64,000 nucleotides of DNA from the NCBI RefSeq assembly GCF_041435115.1, contig NZ_CP108047.1, positions 62,001 through 126,000 of the forward strand. Reading direction: 5' to 3'. This document shows, one piece after another, positions 26,243 to 34,742 of the stretch (position 1 is its first letter; each line of letters opens with the position of its first letter). Source of the stretch: Streptomyces sp. NBC_00289. Its GTDB lineage: Bacteria; Actinomycetota; Actinomycetes; Streptomycetales; Streptomycetaceae. The position numbers and the translations under genes are program-made. Under the pieces are notes generated by a model that worked only from the letters and a program-made list of their open reading frames with translations, did no database searches and had not been told where the DNA came from.

Positions 26243-26276
26243 GGGGCGGGATCCTGCAGGGGTGGGATCCCGCCCC
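26243..26276 (-). terminator. GC-rich stem-loop downstream of RsbW-like gene
   Basis: Two perfect 12-nt arms, GGGGCGGGATCC and GGATCCCGCCCC, are separated by a 10-nt loop, with a second small hairpin at 26221-26240. No T-run follows, as is common in Streptomyces. The position, 147 bp past the stop of the minus-strand kinase gene, fits termination. Confidence 0.5.
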
Positions 26277-26422
26277 GGGTGGTCCGGTGGGCAGCGTCCG
26301 ATCTGCCCGGGCCGGGCCGTTCGGCCTCCGCTGTCAGGTGCGGGAGGCCGAAGTGGTTGGTCTCGGTGCTGGTGGTCTCGGTGGTTTCGGTGTTCGCTGG
26401 TGTGGTCGGGCGGTGTATGGGA

Positions 26423-26872
26423 TCAGGCGGCGTCGAGGTCGGCCCAGCGGTCGATCAGGCCGTCGCCGTCCGGGGCGGCGCCGGTGCCGTCGGTCAAGGC
26501 GGAGATGATTGCAGCGCCGCGGCCGTGTTCGTCGGACGGCCGGGCGGCGGCCCAGGACGCGGGGTCAGTCTGGGGCCCGCCGTCGCTGACGTGGATCTGG
26601 ATGCGCCCGCAGTTGTCGGCGCCGGCGTGCAGGTGCAGGACGACCGGCGGCAGGGCGTGGGTGACGGCGTTGGTGACCAGCTCGGAGATCACCAGCAGTG
26701 TGTCGTAAATCTGCTCTTCGTCCAGCCCCCAGCTGGTCAGCACCGGGCGGGCCTGATGGCGGGCGGTGGCCGGCGCGAACGGCCCGTGGTCCAGCAGCAG
26801 GCCGAAGTCCCGCCGGCCGTCCCCGGCCGCATGCAGCATCGGCCGGCTGCTGGGGAGAGTCGGAGACGTCAT
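26423..26872 (-). CDS. RsbW-like ATP-binding protein (anti-sigma factor kinase family)
   Basis: A 149-residue HATPase_c protein of the RsbW/SpoIIAB-like class abundant in Streptomyces. The N box reads IYDTLLVISELVTNAVTHAL and the G1 box IQIHVSDGGP. GRGAAIISALTDGTG matches the G2-like region, although the typical GRGL--V---A is altered. Start at ATG 26872 (MTSPTLPSS). Such proteins bind partner anti-anti-sigma factors or sigma factors; none is encoded next to it. A paralogue broken by two ISs lies at 29.2-32.7 kb. Confidence 0.8.
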   Translation of the reverse strand: MTSPTLPSSRPMLHAAGDGRRDFGLLLDHGPFAPATARHQARPVLTSWGLDEEQIYDTLLVISELVTNAVTHALPPVVLHLHAGADNCGRIQIHVSDGGPQTDPASWAAARPSDEHGRGAAIISALTDGTGAAPDGDGLIDRWADLDAA

Positions 26873-27084
26873 CGGGATCACTACCTGTCCGAAAGCCGGG
26901 GTACCTGTTCCTGTCCTGCTTCCAGCACACTCCCGCCCAGCATGAAAGCCCTGAGCAGTCAATACCCAATCCATCGAAAATAGGACATTAAGCACGGGGT
27001 GAGGCTGCCACTCCACCCCCACCCCGAACAGGACCGTCCCGTCCACCGCGCGATGAACCGAGCCGAGCGTTACTCAGTGTGACG

Positions 27085-27335
27085 ATTGCGGGATCCGCCT
27101 GGCGCTCGGCGGCGTCAGCGGCATGGCCGCCGGAACCATGCTCAAGCAGGCGTTGAAGATGCTCGGCCACGCCAGGACGCCCCGGACGCCACCGACGAAG
27201 AGCGTTCCTGGCGCGAAGTACCTGCTCGCCGCCGCACTGCACGGCGCGATCTTCGCCTTCGCCGCGGTCAAAGCGTGCGTCGACCGCGCCAGCGCCACCG
27301 CCACCCGCCGCCTGACCGTAACCCGGCCCGGCTGA
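27085..27335 (+). pseudogene. DUF4235-like membrane protein with two compensating frameshifts
   Basis: The ends read as a DUF4235 protein: GMAAGTMLKQALKMLGHA, then LLAAALHGAIFAFAAVKACV and DRASATATRRLT. The middle of that frame (RTPRTPPTKSVPGAKY) is not family-like, while the +1 frame over the same bases gives DAPDATDEERSWREV, which is. One shift near 27172 and its reversal near 27222 would explain this. The N-terminal TM part is also missing or out of frame. Confidence 0.6.
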
Positions 27336-27423
27336 GGCTCATTAGAAGGTGGGAGGGGCCAGCACGACACGGATACCGGCCCCCCGCCCCAGCCAGTACC
27401 ACCTACCAAGGGCGCTCACCGTC

Positions 27424-27684
27424 ATGTCCGATCAGCACGCGGCCACCACGCTGACAGCCGCAGCAGTCATCGCCACAACCCTCGTCGCCCGAGCGGTGCT
27501 CCATCAGGGCAGCCGACGACCCGCCGCCCGCCCGCCGCGCCGCCGCAGCACACCGCGCGCCGACCAAACCGCACCCTATCCAGCCGCGCTTTCTGACGAC
27601 GCCTCCTACGCCGTGCGAGAAGCGGAACAGCACGTCCACCACTACTGGCAGCAGCTCCGAACACGCGCCGACCCGCCCGAGTGA
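27424..27684 (+). CDS. small single-pass membrane protein, hypothetical
   Basis: 86 residues starting MSDQHAATT, with one hydrophobic segment (LTAAAVIATTLVARAVL) near the N-terminus, then an Arg/Pro-rich linker and a soluble tail (SYAVREAEQHVHHYWQQLRT). The start is ATG 27424; the upstream extension is not protein-like. No family recognised. Confidence 0.5.
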   Translation: MSDQHAATTLTAAAVIATTLVARAVLHQGSRRPAARPPRRRSTPRADQTAPYPAALSDDASYAVREAEQHVHHYWQQLRTRADPPE

Positions 27685-27763
27685 CTGCCTCGGGGACGGC
27701 AGTCCGCGACGCCGGCGAAGCACACGGGGGCCCGAACACCGACAACGGACAGCAGCCAGTGTC

Positions 27764-28032
27764 GAGCTGGAGGCACTGGAGGACTGGCGCCTGCGCCACC
27801 CGCTCTTACTCCTGTTCGTCCTCGACGCCACCGGGCCGGCATCCACAACCGCATCAACGCCCTACGCGCCGCCACCCACGAACCGGGAGTGTTCGCCTTC
27901 CAGCGGGAAGTCCCGATCCTCGCAGCACCCCTGCCCGACCTGCTCCACCACGGGCCCTCCGCACCCGTCTGGCGACCCGTCCACAACCCGGACCGCAGGA
28001 TCACATGGATAGACTCTCCTCGATCCTCATGA
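27764..28032 (+). pseudogene. replication-relaxation protein, C-terminal relic
   Basis: In one frame ELEALEDWRLRHPLLLLFVL with DATGPA; after a one-base shift near 27837 IHNRINALRAATHEPGVFAF then PLPDLLHHGPSAPVWRPVHN and a stop. The block matches the end of the intact gene at 10652-11557 (FVLDGTGPTG, APVWRPVHDPD). Both the N-terminal part and the frame are lost. Confidence 0.75.
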
Positions 28033-28056
28033 GCCTGTTGCCGTCACAGACAGGCA

Positions 28057-28401
28057 TCACGGCGTGACGCCTGCTGAACGCGAACGGCGCCGCCACGCCC
28101 GGCAGCGGCAGCGGGGCGAGCAATACCGCGCGTCCGAACGCTTCCGCTTCCCGAACGGGGTGTTACTGCCGTACCAGGTACTCGCGCACTCCGGACAGCG
28201 AAACCGCGGCCAAGGATGCCGGCGCCCCTCCAGCAGCGCCTTCAGCGCCTCGCCCCCGGCCTGGATCGCGGCCCGGCGGGCACGCTCCTGCCGCCAAGCA
28301 GCTGTCCGGCACGCCGCCGAGCAGTAACGGCGACTCTTCCCCGCGCCCTCCAGCAGAGGCGTCCCACACTGCCCACACCGAGGCTCATTCCTGGTCACCA
28401 C
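28057..28401 (-). CDS. small double zinc-finger-like protein
   Basis: A 114-residue relative of the 10109-10486 product. The first module has [10 protein letters not shown] and [17 protein letters not shown]; the second has [10 protein letters not shown] and [16 protein letters not shown]. Four Cys plus a basic helix per module suggest nucleic-acid binding. Start GTG 28401 (or 28398) with a GGAGGGGG stretch upstream. It converges on the replication-relaxation relic, echoing the order of the two families near 10.1-11.5 kb. Confidence 0.68.
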   Translation of the reverse strand: MVTRNEPRCGQCGTPLLEGAGKSRRYCSAACRTAAWRQERARRAAIQAGGEALKALLEGRRHPWPRFRCPECASTWYGSNTPFGKRKRSDARYCSPRCRCRAWRRRSRSAGVTP

Positions 28402-28975
28402 GCATCCAGACTGCCCCCTCCACGACACCCCTGACCAACCAGTCAGAAGATCCGTTCGGGCGCTACAGGCTTGCCCGGAAGGCGAAAGAGAGCCTGTAAC
28501 CCTTGGGCGGGGCGGCTCGTTACTGGTGTGCGTTGCGTGCACGCGCGGGCCGGGGAGGTCATGGCTTGTCGCCCCCGGCCCGCGCCCCCTACCGCCATCC
28601 CGCCAGGCGTCGCATCCTGGACTCTGATCTGGACCGGACCCGGCGCCGCCCCGTCCGCGCATCGGTGGCGGCTGAATGGTGTGAGGGGCAGGCAGCGCTG
28701 TTGCGCGGTGGTGTGCAGGGCTCATAGGTCCGCGGACGAGGCGCTCACGCGGGCCGCTGAACAAGCTGCTGCTGAACCGTCACGGGCCGGACGCCGGACG
28801 AGACCCGGACACCGGCATCCCTCCGTCCACTGAGCCGGGCCGGCCTGGTGCCGACGGCTGCGCGTCGCACGACCCCCGAGCCGGCGCCCGGAGGGACCGT
28901 CTTTCACCGGCCTGCCGGTCCCTGACCGCCGCCGCCAGCTCGCCGGACCCGCCGACCAGGAGCACGCTGGAATGC
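28402..28975. other. 574-bp region without a convincing gene
   Basis: All frames are arginine/alanine/proline-rich in the manner of GC-biased non-coding DNA. No Cys-pair, HTH or TM motif, clear ribosome binding site or strong hairpin was found. It separates two divergent small genes, so promoters are expected at its ends. Confidence 0.4.
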
Positions 28976-29215
28976 GTGAACAGCCCGACGATCGTCGTCC
29001 ACCCGCCCTCCCCCACAGGCGGCCGCAAGGTCACGGTGCGCTCCCACGGCAGGGACAAGATCCTTGGCACCGCCTACAGCGATCACGACCTGGTGGTGTT
29101 CCTTGAGAGCGCAGGCATCCACGATCCCGACAGCGCCCTGGACGATGACCGGTGGATCGAGTGGCGCGGCGGTCGCGCACACCAGTGGACCCGGCCCAAC
29201 CCCGCGCCCCCCTGA
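28976..29215 (+). CDS. small conserved hypothetical protein
   Basis: 79 residues: MNSPTIVVHPPSPTGGRKVT, then ILGTAYSDHDLVVFLESAGI and DDDRWIEWRGGRAHQW. This pattern, with WIEWRGGRAH near the end, occurs in small Streptomyces hypotheticals I have seen; no function is known. There are no Cys or membrane segments. The start is GTG 28976. Confidence 0.6.
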   Translation: MNSPTIVVHPPSPTGGRKVTVRSHGRDKILGTAYSDHDLVVFLESAGIHDPDSALDDDRWIEWRGGRAHQWTRPNPAPP

Positions 29216-29397
29216 GCAACTGGACGAGCGGAGCCGCCCGCGGGATTGCGGGCCGCCGTCACTGACACGCACCTGAACCCTGCCCCAGGTGTGCGTGGCC
29301 TGCAGACGCAGGACGATCGGCGGCAGGACGTGGGGGACAGCGTTGGTGACCATTCCCGAGATCACCACCAGCGCGTCGTACACCTGCTCCTCGGTAA

Positions 29398-30692
29398 GGG
29401 CTCAGTGTGATTTAACGTCTGCGGGTTCGGGAGTGTCGGCGGGTGGGCTGATGGTGTAGTTCCACTGGCCGTGGGTTTCGTGACGGGTCAGCGGGAGGGC
29501 CTTCATGGCCTTGTCGCTGATCTTGATGCCTGTGGGGTAGACACCGGTGTCCAGGGCCGCGGACACGGTCAGGCCGGTCTCGGTCGTCGTCGCACCGATC
29601 AGGGAAACGGCGGCCTCGTGGCTGGTCAGTGGTGTCCCGCGCCAGTTCATGGTGATTGCGGAGAACAGCCGGTGCTCTATGCGATTCCACTTCGAAGTAC
29701 CCGGCGGCAGGTGCAGCACGGTGATCGACAGGCCGGTCTCGGCGGCGAGGGCAGCCAGCCCGGTCTTCCAGGCCCGTAGTCGGCTGCCGTTGGATCCGCC
29801 GCTGTCCGCGGTGATCGTCAGTGTCGTGGCCTGCGGATATGCGGCCCGGCCGACGTTGTTCCACCAGGTCCGCAGGGTGTTCACGGCGAACGCGGCGGTG
29901 TCGTGATCCATGCCGACGCTGACCCAGCCGGCGTTGGCGCCGATGTCGTAGACGCCGTAGGGGATGGCTTTGCCGGCCGGTCCGGGGAAGTCGTGGACGT
30001 TGACCTTCACCGGGTCCCCAGGCGGTCGCCATTCCTTGCCGACGTTCTTGAAGTTCCCGATCAGTTCCTTTTTCTTGCAGTCCACGGACACGACGGGCTG
30101 TCCGGCAGCGAGGGCCGCCCTGACCTGATCGTTGAGGTAGCGGAACTGGGCGTCGCGGTCGGGGTGCTGCTTGCCCTCGACGGTTTTGGCGTTGCCCTGC
30201 AAGGAGTAGCCGGCCTCGTGCAGCAGTCGGGCCACGACGTTCTCGGTGCACCGGTGTCCCCGATTGACCAGCTCGGCAACCAGGTGCGACAGCGATTTCG
30301 TGGTCCAGCGCAGCGGGTTCATCGGATCACCACGAGTCTCCGGCTCGACCAGGGCATCCAGGTCCACGGCCAGTTGCGGGTCCAGGACCTCGGCCCGTCT
30401 GCGGCCGCCTCCCGGCCCCCGGGACCGCCCGACCGCCAGCGGCTGCGGATCGTCCAGTTCCCCGCGGCCCCGTCGGATCGTGTCCTGGGACACCCCGGTC
30501 GCCTCACAGACGATCCGTGCACCGCCGCCACCCAGCTCACGAGCCTCGTTGCCGAGCCACAACCGTCGCTGCCGCTCGGTCAGGTGATCCCGGATCGCCT
30601 CGTAGCGCCGGGCCAGGGACTCCATATCGATCGGCATAGCAGGAAACGTACGCGCCGCGCGACTGATTCATAACTTGTTTCGCTACGAGCCC
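29398..30692 (-). mobile_element. ISAzo13-family insertion sequence
   Basis: A 1295-bp element ending GGGCTC/GAGCCC, flanked by a TAA duplication (29395-29397 and 30693-30695). Removing it with one TAA restores the RsbW-like reading frame (SWGL-TEEQ), which confirms the borders. Confidence 0.85.
29402..30637 (-). CDS. ISAzo13-family transposase
   Basis: 411 residues. An N-terminal HTH region (ATGVSQDTIRRGRGEL) precedes the DDE core: VVSVDCKKKELIGNFKNVGK, VNVHDFPGPAGKAIPYGVYD, LTITADSGGSNGSRLRAWK (second Asp) and LPPGTSKWNRIEHRLFSAIT with the catalytic Glu. These are the defining ISAzo13 blocks. Length is typical and the gene looks intact. Confidence 0.93.
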   Translation of the reverse strand: MPIDMESLARRYEAIRDHLTERQRRLWLGNEARELGGGGARIVCEATGVSQDTIRRGRGELDDPQPLAVGRSRGPGGGRRRAEVLDPQLAVDLDALVEPETRGDPMNPLRWTTKSLSHLVAELVNRGHRCTENVVARLLHEAGYSLQGNAKTVEGKQHPDRDAQFRYLNDQVRAALAAGQPVVSVDCKKKELIGNFKNVGKEWRPPGDPVKVNVHDFPGPAGKAIPYGVYDIGANAGWVSVGMDHDTAAFAVNTLRTWWNNVGRAAYPQATTLTITADSGGSNGSRLRAWKTGLAALAAETGLSITVLHLPPGTSKWNRIEHRLFSAITMNWRGTPLTSHEAAVSLIGATTTETGLTVSAALDTGVYPTGIKISDKAMKALPLTRHETHGQWNYTISPPADTPEPADVKSH

Positions 30693-30767
30693 TAAGGCCC
30701 CACGAGGTCAGGACCGGGCGGGCGGCGTGCCGCGCGGCGGCGGAGCCGTCAGCCCGTGCTCCAGCGG

Positions 30768-32584
30768 GACCCTGATGGTTAATTCGGGGTCAAGCCGCGA
30801 GGGCGAGTTCGAGGCGGGCGAGGTGGCTGGTCCTGGTCCGGTCCATGGGGTGGCCGTTCCACCAGGCGTGGAGTCGGATGAGGTTGAGAGCGACGGCCGA
30901 GTAGACGTGCTCGAGGTGCGTCCGGGCCAGGCCGCGGTAGCGGGCACGGCGGGTGCCGGTGACCGCGACGGCCTGGCGGATGGTGCCCTCGACGCCTGCT
31001 CGTCGTCGGTATTCGTGCTGCCAGTCACGGGTGGCCTGGGCGAGGCGGGCGGTGTGCTGGAGCTCGTGGAGTTGGCGGGGCAGGACGGTGAGCTGCCGGT
31101 ATCCGGCCTTCGAGGTGGTGCACCGGCCCCGGGCCGGGCACGGCTGGCAGGTGGTCTTGGCGAACTTGATGACCACGGCGTCGGTGCCGCGCTGGGTGCA
31201 GGGGCTCCAGGACGAGCTGGTGCGGCCCTGCGGGCAGACGGCGTTCTGCTGTTCGAAGTCGATGGCGAACGCGGCCCGGTCGTAGCCGGCACCGGCTCTG
31301 GCCTGGGGCGAGCAGTCGCCCAACAGCGGGCTGATCAGCACGGTGCCGAAGTCCTTGAGCGAGGAGGCGACAAGCGCCGCGGAGGGATAGCCGGAGTCGA
31401 CGTAGTGCTCGCCCGGAGCCAGTTTCCGGCCGGCCAGGGTCTGGTGGATCGGCTCGGTCATCGACGCGTCCGGCACGGTGGCATCGGTCGTGGCCACGTT
31501 CGTGACCAGGTTCGGGGCGCGGTTGTCGCCATCATCGTCGTCACAGGTCTCGGACAGGTGGATCTTGTATCCCAGCCAGAACAAGTCCTCGCCCTTGGCC
31601 GCCCAGCGGGCGTCGGTGTCGTACGGAGAGCCGAGACGGACTCTGGCCGGCGGGAGACCGTCCTCGTCCGCCGCCCGCCGCCGCACCTCCCGTCCTCTGG
31701 GGGTGTCGGTGACCTGGTAGTTCTGCACCAGTACGGTCCGCAAGACCTGCACCGCGGGCAGCTCGCGCAGCCATCCCGGCACGTCGGCGCGGTAGACCGC
31801 TTCCAGCAGTGTGACCGCATCCGTTCCGAACGCGACGGCCAGGTCGGCGCGCTTGGACGCGGTGACGGGCAGCCGCCAGGAATCGACCCGGGCCGCATAA
31901 CGCCTGGACCATGGTTCGACGTCCACGACCGTGGCGAGCCAGCCCGGTGCCGCGGCCGCAAGCGCCTCCAGCACGGCCCGCACACTCTCACCGGCCAACT
32001 CCAGGCGGTTCATGTCCCGCACCGCGCTGATCACGTGAGTGGAGTCTGTCCGCTGCTTCCCGCCCGGCTTGACCAGGCCCTTCTCCTTCAACGCGGCCAG
32101 CAGCAGGTCCAAGGCCCGCTCCTCCAGGCCGTGCTCGACCACCCGGGTGCGGAACTCCGACAACACCGACGCGTCGAACCCCTCGTCCGCCAGGCCGAGC
32201 CCGAGCGCGTATTTCCAGGTGAGGTCCTTGCGGGCGGCATCGGCGGCCTGCCGGTCGGTGAGGTTCTCCGCCATCTGCAGCACCGTGACCAGCGCCAGCA
32301 GGCCCGGCGAGAGTGCCGGTCGGCCCCGTGCACCGAACGCACCGGAGAACTCCGTGTCCGGGAACACCTCGGGCAACTGGTCCCGGATCGCCACCGCGAG
32401 CGGCGGCTCCTTACGCGCGTACATCTTCCGTACCGCCGCAGCGATCTCCGGCGACGGTTCCGGCCACGACCGCGGCGACATCGACAAAACGAGCCCCTCC
32501 CCGGCCGGACCCTCCCGGCACAGGAGGAACCTGCCCACCCACTCCCACCAGCACCCTCAGCCGCACGAATTAACCATCAGGGTC
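30768..32584 (-). mobile_element. IS1182-family insertion sequence (copy A)
   Basis: A 1817-bp element with perfect 19-bp terminal repeats beginning GACCCTGATGGTTAATTCG, flanked by a 6-bp CAGCGG duplication. It is nearly identical to copy B at 60251-62067; the only differences I noticed are two substitutions near 32425-32436. It is inserted in the RsbW-like pseudogene. Confidence 0.92.
30790..32481 (-). CDS. IS1182-family transposase
   Basis: 563 residues from ATG 32481 (MSPRSWPEP). Family features are the N-terminal PALSPGLLALVTVLQMAENL with LTDRQAADAARKDLTWKYAL, the KQRTDSTHVISAVRDMNRLE block (first Asp), EHYVDSGYPSAALV (second Asp), a four-Cys zinc cluster (CQPCPARGRCTTSKAG), and RAGVEGTIRQAVAVTGTRRA carrying the Glu. 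The gene appears complete. Codon 21 reads Met where copy B has Ile. Confidence 0.94.
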   Translation of the reverse strand: MSPRSWPEPSPEIAAAVRKMYARKEPPLAVAIRDQLPEVFPDTEFSGAFGARGRPALSPGLLALVTVLQMAENLTDRQAADAARKDLTWKYALGLGLADEGFDASVLSEFRTRVVEHGLEERALDLLLAALKEKGLVKPGGKQRTDSTHVISAVRDMNRLELAGESVRAVLEALAAAAPGWLATVVDVEPWSRRYAARVDSWRLPVTASKRADLAVAFGTDAVTLLEAVYRADVPGWLRELPAVQVLRTVLVQNYQVTDTPRGREVRRRAADEDGLPPARVRLGSPYDTDARWAAKGEDLFWLGYKIHLSETCDDDDGDNRAPNLVTNVATTDATVPDASMTEPIHQTLAGRKLAPGEHYVDSGYPSAALVASSLKDFGTVLISPLLGDCSPQARAGAGYDRAAFAIDFEQQNAVCPQGRTSSSWSPCTQRGTDAVVIKFAKTTCQPCPARGRCTTSKAGYRQLTVLPRQLHELQHTARLAQATRDWQHEYRRRAGVEGTIRQAVAVTGTRRARYRGLARTHLEHVYSAVALNLIRLHAWWNGHPMDRTRTSHLARLELALAA

Positions 32585-32885
32585 CAGCGGCAGACCAAAC
32601 ACCCGCAGACGGCGTGAGGCGTCCTGCGAAGACCGCAAGGAGCGGTCAGGGGAACACCGCTTATCACTGCCGTCCCGAAGACCGGAGATCTTGGTGGACC
32701 TGCTGCTGTATGCCTTACTTCCGCGGACACTCCTTCAGGCTCTGAACAGGGTGAGCAACCACCTCCACTGCAGTGTCGGCAAACGAACGTTATCTTGAGC
32801 TCCGAAATGATGCGCCTCGCTGACCTGAGGCGATGCGGTGAGGACAGCGTCCGTGAAGCAGCTCATGAGGCAGCTCGGGGCCATG

Positions 32886-33200
32886 TCAGCATGGCCCGAT
32901 CGTTGCCGAACCTCGACCTGGGCGGCGGGCCTCCGGAATGGGCGGGCTCTGGAGCCTGGCGGCGCGGAGGTCGCCGAGTGCGTGGGCGAGTTGTTCTCGG
33001 AGCTGACGGTTTTCCTCGGTGAGGCGGCGGTTGCGTTCATTGGCGGCCTCCAGGCGCCGGATGAGCGAAGCGTCGGAGGCTCGTTGCCGGGCCGGAACCG
33101 GGTCGGCGGGGGCTCGCTGCCGTTCGGTCCGTAGGCGTTCGATCTCGGCTCGCAGCTCGGGCTGGGTGTCAACACCGTTGCGTTTGGCTTCTGAGCTGTA
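32886..33200 (-). pseudogene. DUF6262 / Tn554 TnpC-like C-terminal fragment
   Basis: The segment QPELRAEIERLRTERQRAPA, then VPARQRASDASLIRRLEAAN and RRLTEENRQLREQLAHALGD, is the coiled-coil C-terminal half of DUF6262 proteins, the third protein of Tn554-type transposition modules. The N-terminal HTH part is missing because IS4-type sequence starts at ~33205. TnpA/TnpB recombinases are not found nearby. Confidence 0.7.
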
Positions 33201-33212
33201 CGTCAAGCCCTG

Positions 33213-34661
33213 GTGAACGGCGCAACGGGACCACCTGATAGATCAACGATCGGCGAAGAAAGTCGATCAAGGTCAGGGGTCCCGTTGCGGGAGAAGTCTG
33301 TCATCACGTCCACGATCGAGACGGCCCGGGGTGTGTTCGCGCCGGGTCATCTGGGGGAGTTGACCCAGATCGTGGACTTCGCGCTGGTGGACGCAGTGTT
33401 GGAGGAGACCGGTCGGCGCGAGAAGCGCGTGCGGCTGCTGCCTTCGCGGGTGGTGGTGTACTTCGTGCTCGCTCTCGCGCTGTTCGAACACCGCTCGTAC
33501 CGTGCGGTGTGGTCCAAGCTGACCGCCGCCCTGACCCCGCTGGCCCTGGTGCGTCCTGCGGTCTCCTCGCTGACGCGGGCCAGGCGCAGGGTGGGGGCTG
33601 CACCTCTGCGGCGTCTGTTCGAGACGCTTGCCGGGCCCGTCGCCCGCCCTGGGCAGGCCGGGTCCTTCTACCGGGGCCTGCGCACCGTGGCCGTCGACGG
33701 GACCCTGCTGCACACCCCCGACGACGAGACGCTCACCTGGCGCTACCCCAAGCGGGCCGGGGAGAGTCTTGAGTTCGGCTACCCGCTCCTGCGGCTGCTG
33801 GCCCTGGTCGAGTGCGGAACGCGCGCGCTCGTAGCCGCCGCCTTCGGACCGGAGTCCGAGGGTGAACTTTCCTATGCCGTGCGGCTTCTGACCGCTCTGG
33901 ACAAGACGATGCTCCTGCTGGCTGACGCGGCGTTCGACGGCAACGAGTTCCTTGATGCCGTCCACCAGAGCGGGGCTCGGTTCCTGGTGCGCTCCGGGGC
34001 CCGCCGCGTCCCCACACCCGCCGAGCACCTGGGCGACGGCTCCTACATCTCCCGCATCGGCTACGGCGTCTTGCGGGTACTGCTGCCGGTGCGCGTGATC
34101 GAGGCGACCCTCGCCGTCACCCTGGCCGATGGCACCGTCCGCACCGAGCAGTGGCGGCTGATCACCAATCTGCTGGACCCCGTCCGTTTCCCGGCCGCCG
34201 AGCTCGTTGAGCTCTATCACCGCAGGTGGCAGGCGGAAACTACGTATTTTTCGATCAAGGCCACGATGCTCGACGGCCGCGTCCTGCGCTCCCGCAGCAT
34301 CGATGGTCTCGACCAGGAAGTCTACGCCCTGCTCACCGCCTACCAGGCTCTGATCCGCGCCGGCGACGATGCGCTGACCGGGCGGCCGGAAGTACCCATG
34401 GAACGGATCAGTCTCACCGTCCTGCTGACCGCCGCAACCGACACCGTCACCGCCGGCCAGGGAATCTTCCCCAGCACCCTCATCGACCTGGTCGGCGCGA
34501 TCGGCCACGCAGCCCTGAGCGACCTCCTGCCCGCCCACCGACGGCAACGAGTGAAGGCCCGCACCCGCAAGAACCCCACCAGCAAGTACGGCCCGAACGC
34601 CGGACAGCGCCCCCAGCCTCACCAATTCACCGTGGTGGCTTGCTCTGGTGACGGAGCGTGA
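33213..34661 (+). CDS. IS4-family transposase
   Basis: Up to 482 residues; the family N-terminal domain starts near ITSTIETARGVFAPGHLGEL, so the true start is probably between 33264 and 33291. The DDE core is visible as GLRTVAVDGTLLHTPDDE (first Asp), LLADAAFDGNEFLDAVHQSG (second Asp) and the YREK-like motif ELYHRRWQAETTYFSIKATM with Glu. It looks intact. Element ends could not be fixed. It abuts the DUF6262 relic on the left and an IS1380 element on the right. Confidence 0.88.
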   Translation: MNGATGPPDRSTIGEESRSRSGVPLREKSVITSTIETARGVFAPGHLGELTQIVDFALVDAVLEETGRREKRVRLLPSRVVVYFVLALALFEHRSYRAVWSKLTAALTPLALVRPAVSSLTRARRRVGAAPLRRLFETLAGPVARPGQAGSFYRGLRTVAVDGTLLHTPDDETLTWRYPKRAGESLEFGYPLLRLLALVECGTRALVAAAFGPESEGELSYAVRLLTALDKTMLLLADAAFDGNEFLDAVHQSGARFLVRSGARRVPTPAEHLGDGSYISRIGYGVLRVLLPVRVIEATLAVTLADGTVRTEQWRLITNLLDPVRFPAAELVELYHRRWQAETTYFSIKATMLDGRVLRSRSIDGLDQEVYALLTAYQALIRAGDDALTGRPEVPMERISLTVLLTAATDTVTAGQGIFPSTLIDLVGAIGHAALSDLLPAHRRQRVKARTRKNPTSKYGPNAGQRPQPHQFTVVACSGDGA

Positions 34662-34742
34662 GATCGACATGGAGGGTGCCTCGACCTGCGATGATTCAGC
34701 TTCTCAAGGACTGGATCATGGCGGGGAGGAGGCACCCTCCGG

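Larger units (their letters stand above)
29225..32660 (-). pseudogene. RsbW-like gene broken by two insertion sequences
   Basis: Three minus-strand pieces join into one RsbW-like ORF. They are FGLPLEHGLTAP (just right of 32584), PVLTSWGL (30693-30767), and TEEQVYDALVVISGMVTNAV with VQVRVSDGGPQ (29225-29397). They match the intact kinase at 26423-26872 (FGLLLDHG, PVLTSWGL, EEQIYDTLLVISELVTNAV). ISAzo13 interrupts at 29398-30692 and IS1182 at 30768-32584, and a further frameshift lies between APPPRGTPPAR and PVLTS. Confidence 0.8.

Noticed and set aside
30727..32745. 672-residue plus-strand frame across IS1182 copy A, and the 632/687-residue equivalents at 60207-63585
   Set aside because: They are complementary to the IS1182 and IS1634 transposases, with low-complexity Gly/Val/Arg composition.
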